Below are positions 55,241-63,797 of a DNA stretch of 64,000 nucleotides, one piece after another. Origin of the DNA: Clostridia bacterium (GTDB lineage: Bacteria; Bacillota; Clostridia; Christensenellales; Aristaeellaceae); NCBI GenBank assembly GCA_017512805.1, contig JAFWES010000025.1, positions 35,387-99,386 on the forward strand, in the 5' to 3' direction. The notes under the pieces were generated by a model. The model did not search any database. It saw only the letters and a program-made list of their open reading frames with translations, and was not told the origin of the DNA. The stretch's first letter is position 1. Every line of letters starts with the position of its first letter. The position numbers were made by a program, and so were the translations under genes.

Positions 55241-55269
55241 TTTATACCATATTATGCCGTCCATGTCAA
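55241..55269 (-). promoter_or_regulatory. Promoter of the pyr operon
   Basis: On the minus strand TTGACA (55264-55269), a 17-bp spacer and TATAAA (55241-55246). The leader to pyrC is about 85 nt. I see no PyrR-type anti-antiterminator or terminator in it, so control may act at another level. Confidence 0.8.
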
Positions 55270-55282
55270 CAGATGGACGGAA

Positions 55283-55311
55283 TTGCGAAATGGCCTGTTT
55301 CATGTTAAAAT
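55283..55311 (+). promoter_or_regulatory. Promoter of the alpha/beta hydrolase gene
   Basis: TTGCGA (55283-55288), a 17-bp spacer and TAAAAT (55306-55311). Its -35 box lies 13 bp from that of the divergent pyr promoter. Confidence 0.6.
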
Positions 55312-55345
55312 ACGGGTAAACGAAAAACGGGAGGCGAATAGAACG

Positions 55346-56329
55346 ATGGAAGGGTTGAACCGGGAGGGTCTGATATTAAGCGAGCATTACGCGGATACCA
55401 TGGCGCGGACGGTGCTGCCAGAGTTGGAAAAGCGTCGGAGGGCACGGGTCCTGAAAGGCGTGGACGGGCGGAACCTGGCCGTTGACCGGTACGATCAGGA
55501 GGCGGCGAAAGGTACAGTCGTCATTGTCCACGGGTTTACGGAAGCGGCCGTGAAGTTCAGTGAATTGACGTACAGCTTGCTGCAAAACGGATACGGCGTC
55601 CTGGTGTACGATCAGCGGGGGCACGGGCGCTCCTGGCGGGATGAGCGGATTCAGGATCAATCCCTGACCCATGTGGATCGGTTCGGAGAGTACGTGGAGG
55701 ATCTGAAAATCCTTTGCGATACGGAGCTTTCCGATATGCCGAAACCCTGGTATCTCTTTGGCCATTCCATGGGCGGGGCGGTCAGCACGCTGTTTATGGA
55801 AGCATATCCCGATGTGTTTCAGAAGGCGGTTCTCTGCGCGCCGATGATTGCTCCCCAGACGGGCGGAATGTCCGCAGGCGTGGTCAAAGCCCTGTGCCGG
55901 GCCATGAAGGCGGCGGGCAGGGGGCGGCGCCGGGTGTTTATCAGCAAGCCCTGGGCGGGGCCGGAGGTTTTTGAGGATTCCTGCGCCGCGGGGCGGGAGC
56001 GGTTTGACTGGTACGACGATTTGCGGGTCCGGAATCCAGAATATCAGAATAACGGCCCCTCCTATAGCTGGACCCTGGAAGGGGTCAATGTGACGGATCA
56101 GATCCTGGCGCCCGGAAAGCCGGAGCGGGTGAAGATCCCGGTTCTGATCTATACGGCGGAAAATGATAACCAGGTGGTGCCGGAAGCACAGGAAAAGCTG
56201 GCGGAACGGCTTCCGAACGGCCGCCGTATAACGGTTCCCGGGTCAAAGCATGAGATTTACCGCTCTACGGACGAAGTGTTCTTTCCCTGGTGGCGGGACA
56301 TTCTGGCTTTTTATGGGGAAAAAGGATGA
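55346..56329 (+). CDS. Alpha/beta hydrolase (lysophospholipase/monoacylglycerol lipase-like)
   Basis: A 327-aa alpha/beta hydrolase. It has the oxyanion segment TVVIVHGFTEAAVKFSEL, YDQRGHGRSW and the nucleophile elbow FGHSMGGAVS; the Asp and His of the triad probably lie in YTAENDNQVV and PGSKHEIYRS. The pattern fits the PldB/monoacylglycerol lipase group. No signal peptide is present. The ATG follows GGGAGG with a slightly long spacer. Its stop overlaps the next gene (ATGA), suggesting a two-gene operon of hydrolases. Confidence 0.9.
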   Translation: MEGLNREGLILSEHYADTMARTVLPELEKRRRARVLKGVDGRNLAVDRYDQEAAKGTVVIVHGFTEAAVKFSELTYSLLQNGYGVLVYDQRGHGRSWRDERIQDQSLTHVDRFGEYVEDLKILCDTELSDMPKPWYLFGHSMGGAVSTLFMEAYPDVFQKAVLCAPMIAPQTGGMSAGVVKALCRAMKAAGRGRRRVFISKPWAGPEVFEDSCAAGRERFDWYDDLRVRNPEYQNNGPSYSWTLEGVNVTDQILAPGKPERVKIPVLIYTAENDNQVVPEAQEKLAERLPNGRRITVPGSKHEIYRSTDEVFFPWWRDILAFYGEKG

Positions 56330-57516
56330 GAACAGAAAAGAAGAAAACCAGCAGAGGAATTTCCCTTTTGCTGGTTCTGCTGGTCATACTGCCTTCGCTC
56401 TGGCCGAAGGCGGCCCTGGCCCTGTCCGATGCCGAGGTGGACGCCCTTTTCCGGAAGCGGAAAACCGTGGGAGGGATGGTGGTCGCGGCCAAGGACGGAG
56501 AAATTGTATACAGCCGGTGCTACGGCTATGCCGATAAACGGGCGAAGGAGGATGTGACCTCCGATACCTATTTCAAGCTGGCTTCCGTATCCAAGCTGGT
56601 GACCGCGGCGGCAGCCATGCGTCTTGTGGAGGACGGAAGGCTGGATCTGGACGAGAACCTGGGGCATATCCTGGGAGAGCCTTCCTATGAGGCTGCCAGC
56701 CCCCGGTATCCGGATGTGGGGCTGACCTGCCGGATGCTGATGACCCATACGGCGGCCATCCGGGACAATTCCGAAGCTTACGGAAAAAACGCGAAGCTGT
56801 CCGAGGTACTGAATCCGGCGCTGAATAAAAACAAAATCGGTTTTCTGAAGGCGAAACCCGGAACGGCGTACAAGTATTCCAATTACGGCGCGGGAATGGT
56901 GGGCTGCGTGATTGAGGCGGTCACCGGGCTGCGGCTGACGGCCGCGGCCAGGGAACTCCTGTTCGACCCCATGGGAATTGAGGCCGCGTATACCCCTTCC
57001 CTGCTGACGAATCCGGAACGGATCGTGACCACCTATAAGGCGGGGGGCGGCGCGCATATCACCCGATCCTATCGGCTGAAGCAGCCTTATCGCGCGGAGC
57101 CGGATCCGGAACAGGACTTCCGGGAATCCTACGGAGGCCTGTGGATTCGGGGCGAAGACCTTTGCAAAATCGGGATGATGCTCTGCGATCTGGGAGAATA
57201 CGGAGGAAAACGCATTCTTTCGGAGGATACGGTGCGGGAGATGATTTCCTCCCAGCAGGGGAAGGGAAACATTACCGCGGATTCCCCCTACGGGCTGAAC
57301 GTGGAGCGGGTGCGGAACCTGGTGGACGGCAAAACGGTTTACGGTCATCAGGGCCTGGCCAACGGGGTGCTATGCAGCCTGTATTTTGACCCGGAAACCC
57401 GGTTTGTCTTTGCGCTGGTGACCAACGGATGCAACGTGAACGCGAAGAAGGACCGGATCTGTTTGCTCAGCCGCGATCTTTTCGGCCTGCTGTGGGACGA
57501 ATACGCGGCGCCGTAA
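56326..57516 (+). CDS. Exported serine hydrolase (class C beta-lactamase/PBP-like)
   Basis: A 396-aa protein of the beta-lactamase/D-alanyl-D-alanine carboxypeptidase fold. An N-terminal signal or anchor segment (ISLLLVLLVILPSLWPKAAL) puts it outside the membrane. The catalytic SxxK is LASVSKLVTAA (near residue 85), the YxN is KYSNYGAG and the third motif is around YGHQGLANG. These proteins usually act as esterases, peptidases or penicillin-binding proteins rather than true beta-lactamases. The ATG overlaps the preceding stop. Confidence 0.9.
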   Translation: MRTEKKKTSRGISLLLVLLVILPSLWPKAALALSDAEVDALFRKRKTVGGMVVAAKDGEIVYSRCYGYADKRAKEDVTSDTYFKLASVSKLVTAAAAMRLVEDGRLDLDENLGHILGEPSYEAASPRYPDVGLTCRMLMTHTAAIRDNSEAYGKNAKLSEVLNPALNKNKIGFLKAKPGTAYKYSNYGAGMVGCVIEAVTGLRLTAAARELLFDPMGIEAAYTPSLLTNPERIVTTYKAGGGAHITRSYRLKQPYRAEPDPEQDFRESYGGLWIRGEDLCKIGMMLCDLGEYGGKRILSEDTVREMISSQQGKGNITADSPYGLNVERVRNLVDGKTVYGHQGLANGVLCSLYFDPETRFVFALVTNGCNVNAKKDRICLLSRDLFGLLWDEYAAP

Positions 57517-57581
57517 ACAACATGGCTGTCCCTCCATGCTCTCTGCGATTGGACATTGATGGGATCAAATGGTCTCTTTGT

Positions 57582-58421
57582 TTACAGCTTCTCTGCGATG
57601 CGTTCCAGATGGAGCCGTGCCTGCTCCGCGTTCTCCGGAACCGTATTCTCCAGGGTCATGGGCAGATCTCTGCCGGCCGCAAAGGAAAGCAGCTGTTCGT
57701 AGCGCATGGAACCCAGCCCGCAGGCGCAGGCGTCCATTTTCCCATCCGGAGTGACCACGAAATCTTTCATATGCAGGATCCGCACCCGGTCCCCAAGCAG
57801 GGACAGGGCATTGCGGACGATGTCCTCCGTCCGGTCCGCCTGCTCCGGAGAGATCAGGTTAACGGCGTCCAGGATGATCTGCAGGTTATCGGAGGGCAGT
57901 TCCTCCAGCATGCGTGCCGCGCGCTCAGGCGTGGAAATGATATGATACCAGACCGGTTCCACCGCCAGTATCGCTCCGCTTTCCTCCGCGAAGCGAACCA
58001 CCGGCGCCAGGCCGTCCATGAAGAGACGGAAAGCTTCCTCGCTCTGCGGAGCAGGATCCGCAAAGCGGGATTCCGGATTGGCATAGGTTTCCGTTCCGAT
58101 CACCCGGGCGCCGAATTTTGCCGCGATGCGCAGATGGGCTTTGTAGATCTCCTGGGTCCGGGCTCTGCGCTCCGGATCCGGATCCGCCAGGTTGAGATAG
58201 CATCCGAGCACCGCGCATTCCAGGCCGGATTCATCGAAATCCTGCCTTACGCGGAGCGCAAATTCCTCCGTCAGTTTCTCAGGCGCATCTTTCATGGAGA
58301 AGTCGTCCAGCACCTTGCTGAGCGCCACATGGGCGCAGGAAAAGCCCTGTGCTCTGGCTGCAGCCAGGCGTTCCTTCAGAGAACCGGGAGCCATGTCATG
58401 AAGACGTATTCCGATATTCAT
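57582..58421 (-). CDS. Sugar phosphate isomerase/epimerase (TIM barrel)
   Basis: A 279-aa xylose-isomerase-like TIM-barrel protein, distinct from the one at 31139-31888. Metal-site segments are GARVIGTETY, AILAVEPVWYHI, LQIILDAVNL and VRILHMKDF; the C-terminal PMTLENTVPENAEQ is typical. The ATG at 58421 follows CAGGAGG. It is divergent from a P-loop kinase gene, which hints at a shared sugar or nucleoside substrate, but nothing in the sequence identifies it. Confidence 0.85.
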   Translation of the reverse strand: MNIGIRLHDMAPGSLKERLAAARAQGFSCAHVALSKVLDDFSMKDAPEKLTEEFALRVRQDFDESGLECAVLGCYLNLADPDPERRARTQEIYKAHLRIAAKFGARVIGTETYANPESRFADPAPQSEEAFRLFMDGLAPVVRFAEESGAILAVEPVWYHIISTPERAARMLEELPSDNLQIILDAVNLISPEQADRTEDIVRNALSLLGDRVRILHMKDFVVTPDGKMDACACGLGSMRYEQLLSFAAGRDLPMTLENTVPENAEQARLHLERIAEKL

Positions 58422-58543
58422 TGTATCCTCCTGTCAGCGGTATTTGGTTTTCGGGGAAAAGGCTGCGCTTCCGGTCGATGTTGACCGTTGCCGTTTCGTT
58501 CAGACCCTGAGATACTTACCTTTTCTATGGGAGATTGTATCAG

Positions 58544-59176
58544 ATGGAATCGAAAAAAGCAAATTTCCGGGAGTGCTTTCGCCCGTCGGATCGGACTGTT
58601 TCCTGCGACCCGGGCCCTTTGATGGAACTCATTCGCGGGATTGAGGAAAAACAAGCGGGCACGGACCGCCTGCTGGTCACCCTGGACGGCCCTTGTGCCT
58701 CCGGAAAAACCACCTTGGCCAACCGGCTGGCCGCGGTTTTGGCGGCAGCGGTGGTGCATACGGATCATTTTGTGATTCCCCACGCCCAGAAAACCGCGGA
58801 GCGGCTGGCGATTCCCGGCGGGAACTGCGACGCCGGGCGCCTTGTGGAAGAAGTGGTCGCCCCGTGGAAGCGGGGAGAGCCTGTGAAGTACAGGAAGTAT
58901 GACTGGACCCTGGACTGCCTGCTCCCCGCGGAAACGCTTCCGTCCGGCTGCAGGGTTCTGATTGTGGAAGGCAGCTACTGCAACCTGCCGCAGATCCGGT
59001 CCTACGCCGACATCCGCCTGTTCATGCAGACCCCGGAGGAGGTTCGCTTTGCGCGCCTGCGGAAACGGGAATCCCCCGCCTCCCTGAAGCGGTTTTATGA
59101 AAGATGGATTCCCCTGGAAAACGCGTATTTTGAAGCGTACGGACTGCCGGATGAGAACTGTCTGATTGTGCAATAA
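58544..59176 (+). CDS. P-loop kinase, uridine kinase-like
   Basis: A 210-aa P-loop NTPase resembling uridine kinase/phosphoribulokinase-like proteins. It has the Walker A motif LDGPCASGKTTLANRL, HTDHFVIPHAQK after it, and the family-type YRKYDW and VLIVEGSYCNLP segments, followed by an R-rich lid (RFARLRKRE). The ATG at 58544 follows GGGAG; an upstream in-frame TTG is too close to that motif. The true substrate (nucleoside, sugar or vitamin) is not clear. Confidence 0.82.
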   Translation: MESKKANFRECFRPSDRTVSCDPGPLMELIRGIEEKQAGTDRLLVTLDGPCASGKTTLANRLAAVLAAAVVHTDHFVIPHAQKTAERLAIPGGNCDAGRLVEEVVAPWKRGEPVKYRKYDWTLDCLLPAETLPSGCRVLIVEGSYCNLPQIRSYADIRLFMQTPEEVRFARLRKRESPASLKRFYERWIPLENAYFEAYGLPDENCLIVQ

Positions 59177-59228
59177 AAAACCAACTGCTCAGCCGCACAG
59201 AAGGACGGGTTCCGGACGGAACAGTTAC

Positions 59229-59268
59229 AAAAAACCAAAGCGACGTAACGGAAGTCACGCCGCTTTGG
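59229..59268 (-). terminator. Terminator of the TRAP operon and small gene
   Basis: On the minus strand CCAAAGCG pairs with CGCTTTGG around an 18-nt loop and is followed by TTTTTT. Confidence 0.8.
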
Positions 59269-59303
59269 ATTAAATGTATTTCGCCTTACCAACTTGGAAG
59301 CGC

Positions 59304-59582
59304 TTACCAGACCAGTTCCCTTCCGAAGCGCTTTTTGTACTCCTCTTTCGTAAGTACTTCCGTGCTGATGTTGAAGGTGCGGGCCATTTCCAGGGCCTTT
59401 TCCATCCCGGGGGTGGGGGCGATCACGGTGCCGTCCTGACGAACCAGCCAGAACTTCTCGCCGTCTCCGTCGTCAACAATCACGCCGCCCTGGATCGTTT
59501 CCGTCTCTTCCGGGGAAATGAATTTCCGGTTTAATTCATTGCTCTTTCTTTTTCCTCCTTCCAGCTGTGCCACTCTATCCAA
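59304..59582 (-). CDS. Small protein of unknown function, start uncertain
   Basis: A frame of up to 92 codons after the TRAP genes. The product is hydrophilic with GGVIVDDGDGEKFWLVRQDG near the middle; I do not recognise a family. In-frame starts are TTG at 59580-59582 or a GTG three codons later, neither with a good ribosome binding site. A strong AAGGAGGA lies inside the frame, followed by an ATG that is out of frame and meets TAA after one more codon. This suggests a shifted start, either a recent frameshift or a decoy initiation site. Confidence 0.5.
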   Translation of the reverse strand: MDRVAQLEGGKRKSNELNRKFISPEETETIQGGVIVDDGDGEKFWLVRQDGTVIAPTPGMEKALEMARTFNISTEVLTKEEYKKRFGRELVW

Positions 59583-59642
59583 GATTCCATTCGCAGCTGT
59601 CTGCGTCTGTTGATACGCATCATTCGGGAGGCCTGGCAGTGA

Positions 59643-60947
59643 TTAGCCGATATTATATCCGGTTATTTGCGGCAGCCAGAGGCTGATCTGCGGAATAAAG
59701 GTGATCAGCAGCAGAGCGACCAGCATGCAGAGATAGAAGGGCATGGTGGCCTTGACCACTTTTTCCATGGGGCGCTTCGCCACGGCGGAGCCGATAAAGA
59801 GCACCGCGCCAACCGGCGGGGTCAGCAGGCCGATGCCGCAGTTCAGCACCACCATGATGCCAAACTGGATGGGGTTGATCCCGATGGAAACCGCCACCGG
59901 CAGCAGGATGGGCGTAGCGATCAGGATGATCGGCGCCATGTCCATGATCATGCCCAGCACCAGCAGAATCAGGTTCAGCAGCAGGGCGATGACAATGGGA
60001 TTGGAGGAAACGGAGGTAATCAGGGTCGCCGCCTTGGCCGGCACATGCAGCAGCGTCAGGCAGTTGCCGAAGGCCGCGGAGAAGGCGATCAGGATCAGCA
60101 CGATGGACAGGGTTTCCACGCAGGTGTCCAGAGATTTCCACACGCCCTTCCAGTTCAGCCCCTTGTAGATGAACACGGACACAAACAGCGAGTAGATAAC
60201 GGCGATGGCCGCGGATTCGGTAGCGGTAAACACGCCGCCGACCACGCCGACCACCACGATCAGCACCGCCAGCAGGGCCCAGATGCTCTTCCCCAGCTGC
60301 TTGATAAAGTTCATGATGGAGAACTTTTCGCCCTTGGGATAATTCCGCTTCACGGAGATGATATAGGAGCCCACCATCAGGGAGATGGCCAGGAGCGCGC
60401 CGGGGAGATAGCCCGCCATGAACAGCGCGCCCACGGAGATGCCGCCCGCGGTGGTGGCATAGATGACCATGTTATGGCTCGGAGGCACCAGCAGCCCCTC
60501 GCAGGAGGATGTGATGGTGACGGCGGTGGAAAAGTCCGCGTCGTAGCCTTCATCCACCATCATGGGAATCAGGATGGAGCCCAGGGACGCCGTGTCCGCG
60601 GAAGCGGAGCCGGAGATGCCGCCGAAGAAGTAGGAAGCAACGATGTTCACCATGGCCAGGCCGCCCCGCATCCAGCCCACCAGGGAGTTGGCCAGGGCGA
60701 TCAGCTTATCGGATATGCCGCCCGTTCCCATCAGCACTCCCATGGTTATGAAGAAGGGCACAGCCATGAGGGAAAAGGACCAGACGCCCTTGACCATCTG
60801 CTGCGAGATGGTCTGCAGGGGCTGCCCCATGCTCATCATGCAGAACAGGGTGGACAGGCCCACCGCGTAAGCGATGGGGAACCGGAGCAGAATCATGACC
60901 AGGAAGCTGCCCAGCAGAATAATGGTAGATAAGGTTTCAGCATCCAT
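59643..60947 (-). CDS. dctM: TRAP transporter large permease (DctM)
   Basis: A 434-aa permease with about twelve helices, the channel subunit of a tripartite ATP-independent transporter driven by the sodium or proton gradient. DctM hallmarks are FLVMILLRFPIAYAVG, AVPFFITMGVLMGTGGIS, FGGISGSASADTASLGS and LVPPSHNMVIYATTAGG. It follows dctQ with a 2-bp gap. The substrate is probably a carboxylate such as a dicarboxylate or uronate; the nearby KdgF-like cupin favours a uronate. Confidence 0.95.
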   Translation of the reverse strand: MDAETLSTIILLGSFLVMILLRFPIAYAVGLSTLFCMMSMGQPLQTISQQMVKGVWSFSLMAVPFFITMGVLMGTGGISDKLIALANSLVGWMRGGLAMVNIVASYFFGGISGSASADTASLGSILIPMMVDEGYDADFSTAVTITSSCEGLLVPPSHNMVIYATTAGGISVGALFMAGYLPGALLAISLMVGSYIISVKRNYPKGEKFSIMNFIKQLGKSIWALLAVLIVVVGVVGGVFTATESAAIAVIYSLFVSVFIYKGLNWKGVWKSLDTCVETLSIVLILIAFSAAFGNCLTLLHVPAKAATLITSVSSNPIVIALLLNLILLVLGMIMDMAPIILIATPILLPVAVSIGINPIQFGIMVVLNCGIGLLTPPVGAVLFIGSAVAKRPMEKVVKATMPFYLCMLVALLLITFIPQISLWLPQITGYNIG

Positions 60948-60949
60948 GC

Positions 60950-61504
60950 TTAGAGCACCTCCTTTTCCGCCCGATCCGGGAGCCAGAAGGCTTCCAGATG
61001 CTGGAAGATCTGCTCCAGTTCAAAGATAATCATGCTGGCGCCGGCCACCGGAACCGGCAGGTACTGCCAGAGCTTGCTCAGGCCAGGGATGGATGCGTAT
61101 TTTCCCCGCAGGCTCAGGGGCGAATTGCAGAAGCGGATGCCGTAGATCACCAGATAGACGCCCAGCACCAGCACGGCGATATCGGCCACCAGATCCAGGG
61201 TCTTGATGACCTTCTTCGGCAGATACCGGTCGAAGGCCGTCATCCGGATGTGCGCCGCCCGCCGGATAGCCAGGCTGGCGGAAAGCACCGTCATATAGAC
61301 CATCAGTGTCAGGACAACTTCCTCACTCCAATGAGGATCGGTGATAAAGGGGATATACCGCCCGGCGACGGACCAGCAGGTGATGATGATGTCCCCGATC
61401 AGCAGGATCTTGCAGACCACCATCAGAATTTTATAGGTCCAGTCGTAAAGGGGCTTGATTTTTTCCAATGTTCTGAAAATCTGGGGTACATTGGACTCCG
61501 TCAA
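60950..61504 (-). CDS. dctQ: TRAP transporter small permease (DctQ)
   Basis: A 184-aa four-helix membrane subunit that assembles with DctM. Family segments are SEEVVLTLMVYMTVLSASLAIRR, the AAHIRMTAFDRYLP loop and YLPVPVAGASMIIF. The start is TTG at 61502-61504, six bases after GGAGGG; the upstream in-frame ATGs lie within the dctP terminator hairpin. It lies between the binding protein and the large permease, as usual. Confidence 0.92.
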   Translation of the reverse strand: MTESNVPQIFRTLEKIKPLYDWTYKILMVVCKILLIGDIIITCWSVAGRYIPFITDPHWSEEVVLTLMVYMTVLSASLAIRRAAHIRMTAFDRYLPKKVIKTLDLVADIAVLVLGVYLVIYGIRFCNSPLSLRGKYASIPGLSKLWQYLPVPVAGASMIIFELEQIFQHLEAFWLPDRAEKEVL

Positions 61505-61525
61505 GGTCAGCCCTCCTTTTCGCAG

Positions 61526-61557
61526 AAAAGGGGATGTGGGGCCATCCCACATCCCCG
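61526..61557 (-). terminator. Hairpin between dctP and dctQ
   Basis: On the minus strand GGGGATGTGGG pairs perfectly with CCCACATCCCC around ATGGC and is followed by TTTT. It lies after the dctP stop and probably reduces readthrough into the permease genes. Confidence 0.8.
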
Positions 61558-61596
61558 GGAAGATCATCCCGTACCGAATTCCGGAACGGAAGAAAC

Positions 61597-62592
61597 TTAT
61601 TTCATGTTGATGATCTGGTCATATGCGGCCTGCTCGGCGGCGATGGCGCTGGAGATCGCGTCCACGGAGCTCACGGCTTCGACCCAGGGGGTCTTGTCCG
61701 TCACTTCGATCACGGTCACGCCGTCGGCCTTCAGGCCTTCCAGCACTTCCGCTTCCTTGGCTTCGCTGACTTCGCGGCACACGCCGGAAGCGTAGGTGGC
61801 AGCTTCCTGGATCCAGGCATACTGTTCATCCGTCAGCTTCGCCTTGGCGGCGTCGGTGATCACCAGCTGCACGGCACCCAGGGTATGGCCGTCCATCATG
61901 AAGTAGGGAGCCACTTCCGGGAAGGCATTGGACTTATAGTTAGCGGTGGGCTGCTCGGCGGCGTCCACAACGCCGGTCTGCAGCGCGCTGTACAGCTCGG
62001 TGAAGGGCACGGTGGTGGCGGAAGCGCCCAGGCCGGAAACCAGGCCGGTCATGATCGGGTCAGAAGACACGCGGATCTTCAGGCCCTTCAGGGAGTTGAT
62101 GTCGGTCACTTCGTTCTTGAAGAAGAAATGACGGAAGCCTTCCTCGCCATAGCACAGGCCGGTCAGGGGCAGGCCCACGGTCTGGGGCTCGTTCAGGAAT
62201 TCCTTGGCCAGATCGCTGTTGGCGAAGTTCCAGAAATGATTCCGGTCCGCGAACACGTAGGGCAGGGACAGCAGGGTGGCCTTGGAGCAGCCGTACTGGC
62301 TCAGCGCAAAGGCGGAAATCCGGCAGATGTCGGTCACGTTGCCGCCGCCCAGCAGGTTGTCCAGGATCTGGTCCTCGGAGCCCAGCACGCCGCTGGCCTG
62401 GATGTCAATCACGATGGAGCCGCCGGACAGCTCTTCCACCTTGGTCTTGAAAGCGGTCGCCAGTTCGCCAACGATGGTGCCTTCGATGGGGTTCACTTCC
62501 GCATAGGTCAGGGTAATCGGATCATCCGCCAGCGCGGAGGCGCAGCCGACGAGCATCACGAGAGCCAGGAACAGACCGATGAGCTTTTTCAT
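61597..62592 (-). CDS. dctP: TRAP transporter solute-binding protein (DctP)
   Basis: A 331-aa extracellular binding protein. The signal peptide MKKLIGLFLALVMLVGC ends in a lipobox (LVGC), so it is probably a lipoprotein. DctP-type features are GGSIVIDIQASGVLG, GLKIRVSSDPIMTGLVSGLG and the family-specific ALQTGVVDAAEQPTANY with the carboxylate-binding Arg in KIRVSS. It is the first gene of dctPQM, with a promoter at 62687-62715. Confidence 0.95.
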   Translation of the reverse strand: MKKLIGLFLALVMLVGCASALADDPITLTYAEVNPIEGTIVGELATAFKTKVEELSGGSIVIDIQASGVLGSEDQILDNLLGGGNVTDICRISAFALSQYGCSKATLLSLPYVFADRNHFWNFANSDLAKEFLNEPQTVGLPLTGLCYGEEGFRHFFFKNEVTDINSLKGLKIRVSSDPIMTGLVSGLGASATTVPFTELYSALQTGVVDAAEQPTANYKSNAFPEVAPYFMMDGHTLGAVQLVITDAAKAKLTDEQYAWIQEAATYASGVCREVSEAKEAEVLEGLKADGVTVIEVTDKTPWVEAVSSVDAISSAIAAEQAAYDQIINMK

Positions 62593-62686
62593 GGTATTAC
62601 CACTCCTTTTTTTTTATTTATCAGCGCGGACTCGCGCGGATAACCGGGTGCAGGTTTTTCCCACTCGCTTGGAACAAATCGCGGTT

Positions 62687-62715
62687 AGTATAGCATGAGA
62701 TGCGGAAAAAGTCCA
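62687..62715 (-). promoter_or_regulatory. Probable promoter of dctPQM
   Basis: On the minus strand TGGACT (62710-62715), a 17-bp spacer and TATACT (62687-62692), about 95 bp before dctP. Confidence 0.55.
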
Positions 62716-62769
62716 TAAAGAAGGCAGGCCATTTTTAAAAAAACATGCGGAAGACTTCCGGGCGGCGGA

Positions 62770-62798
62770 TTGAAATCTTCTTCCGAATTTGATATGCT
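62770..62798 (+). promoter_or_regulatory. Promoter of the YcxB-like/kdgF pair
   Basis: TTGAAA (62770-62775), a 17-bp spacer and TATGCT (62793-62798), divergent from the dctP promoter. Confidence 0.6.
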
Positions 62799-62848
62799 AA
62801 GGGTCGGAAGCGAGCGGGGCAAACTAAAAGGGGCGGAGGAACAAACGG

Positions 62849-63415
62849 ATGGCAGCCAGGCAGGATATCGTGATTCCGGTGAAGCTGGACGAGAAGACAT
62901 TCCGGCGCTTTGCGCGCTTCGACATGCTGCGCCTGCGGAAGCGCTGGGTCCGGCCCGCGGTTTTCGCGCTGATCTTCTGTGCCTTCGCCATGGTCGCGCT
63001 TCTGTCCCGCCTGCCTCAGTCCGGGCTCATCTCCGCTGTGCTTCTGGCCGTCGGGCTGGGGCTGCCCATTGTTTATGTGGGCATGTTCCTTTCCCAGGTC
63101 AACCTGCAGGCGGACAAATGGAAGCTGGGAAAGGGGCGGCATGTCTATACTGTAACCCTGCGGCTTCGCGATTTTACGGTTGTCAATGCCCAAAAGGCCG
63201 GCGAGGCGGTGACCGTTCCCTGGGAGGAAGCCCGTCAGGCCTACAGAATGCGGGGCTGCGTATATCTTTATGCCAGCCCGGCAAAGGCCTACTTGCTGCC
63301 CGACGGACAGGCGGGCGTCCCGGACGCGGAGGTCTGGAACCGGATCGTCCAGGACCTGGGCAGGGAAAAATGCCGGGTCAGCCTGTGGCTGAAGATCCGG
63401 GAAAAGCTGGGGTAA
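62849..63415 (+). CDS. YcxB-like membrane protein
   Basis: A 188-aa protein with two close membrane helices (about residues 37-53 and 59-78) and a C-terminal cytoplasmic beta domain. The VTVPWEEARQAYRMRGCVYLY and AKAYLLPDGQ segments fit the YcxB-like family. The function of that family is not established. The ribosome binding site GGCGGAGG precedes the ATG. It is probably co-transcribed with the cupin gene 49 bp downstream. Confidence 0.65.
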   Translation: MAARQDIVIPVKLDEKTFRRFARFDMLRLRKRWVRPAVFALIFCAFAMVALLSRLPQSGLISAVLLAVGLGLPIVYVGMFLSQVNLQADKWKLGKGRHVYTVTLRLRDFTVVNAQKAGEAVTVPWEEARQAYRMRGCVYLYASPAKAYLLPDGQAGVPDAEVWNRIVQDLGREKCRVSLWLKIREKLG

Positions 63416-63464
63416 GACAGGGAGAAACTGAAAGAGCGGAAAAGACAGAAGGAGGATCGGATCA

Positions 63465-63797
63465 ATGGAAGGAAAATTCAGCAAGCATGACGAAGCGAAA
63501 CTGCAGGACCTGGGGGGCGGCTCCACCCGGAGAATCCTGGCCTGGAACGATCAGCTGATGACCGTGGAAGTGGGCTTTGAGACGGGGAGCGTGGGAAAAG
63601 CCCATACGCATCCGCATGTGCAGGCCAGCTATGTGCTTTCCGGCCGTTTCCTCTATACCGTGGAAGGGGAAAGCGTCGAAATGGGGCCGGGAGATTCCAT
63701 CGTGGTGCCCGGCGGGCTGGTTCACGGCACGACCTGCCTGGAGAAAGGCATGCTGCTGGATGTATTTACGCCTGCGCGGGAAGATTTTCTGAAATAG
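63465..63797 (+). CDS. kdgF: KdgF-like cupin
   Basis: A 110-aa single-domain cupin. The metal ligands lie in KAHTHPHVQASYVLSG and a later His in VVPGGLVHG. The start LQDLGGGSTRRILAWNDQLM matches the KdgF pattern I remember (DLG.G..RK.L...D.LM..EV.F). KdgF proteins linearise 4,5-unsaturated galacturonate or mannuronate released by polysaccharide lyases. AAGGAGG precedes the ATG. Position beside a TRAP transporter, and the heparinase II/III gene elsewhere in the window, support uronate catabolism. A generic cupin role cannot be excluded. Confidence 0.75.
   Translation: MEGKFSKHDEAKLQDLGGGSTRRILAWNDQLMTVEVGFETGSVGKAHTHPHVQASYVLSGRFLYTVEGESVEMGPGDSIVVPGGLVHGTTCLEKGMLLDVFTPAREDFLK

Noticed and set aside
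59293-59308. Near-consensus catabolite-repression (cre) site, TTGGAAGCGCTTACCA
   Set aside because: It lies at the 3' end of the small gene, downstream of the TRAP operon, not near a promoter; probably chance.
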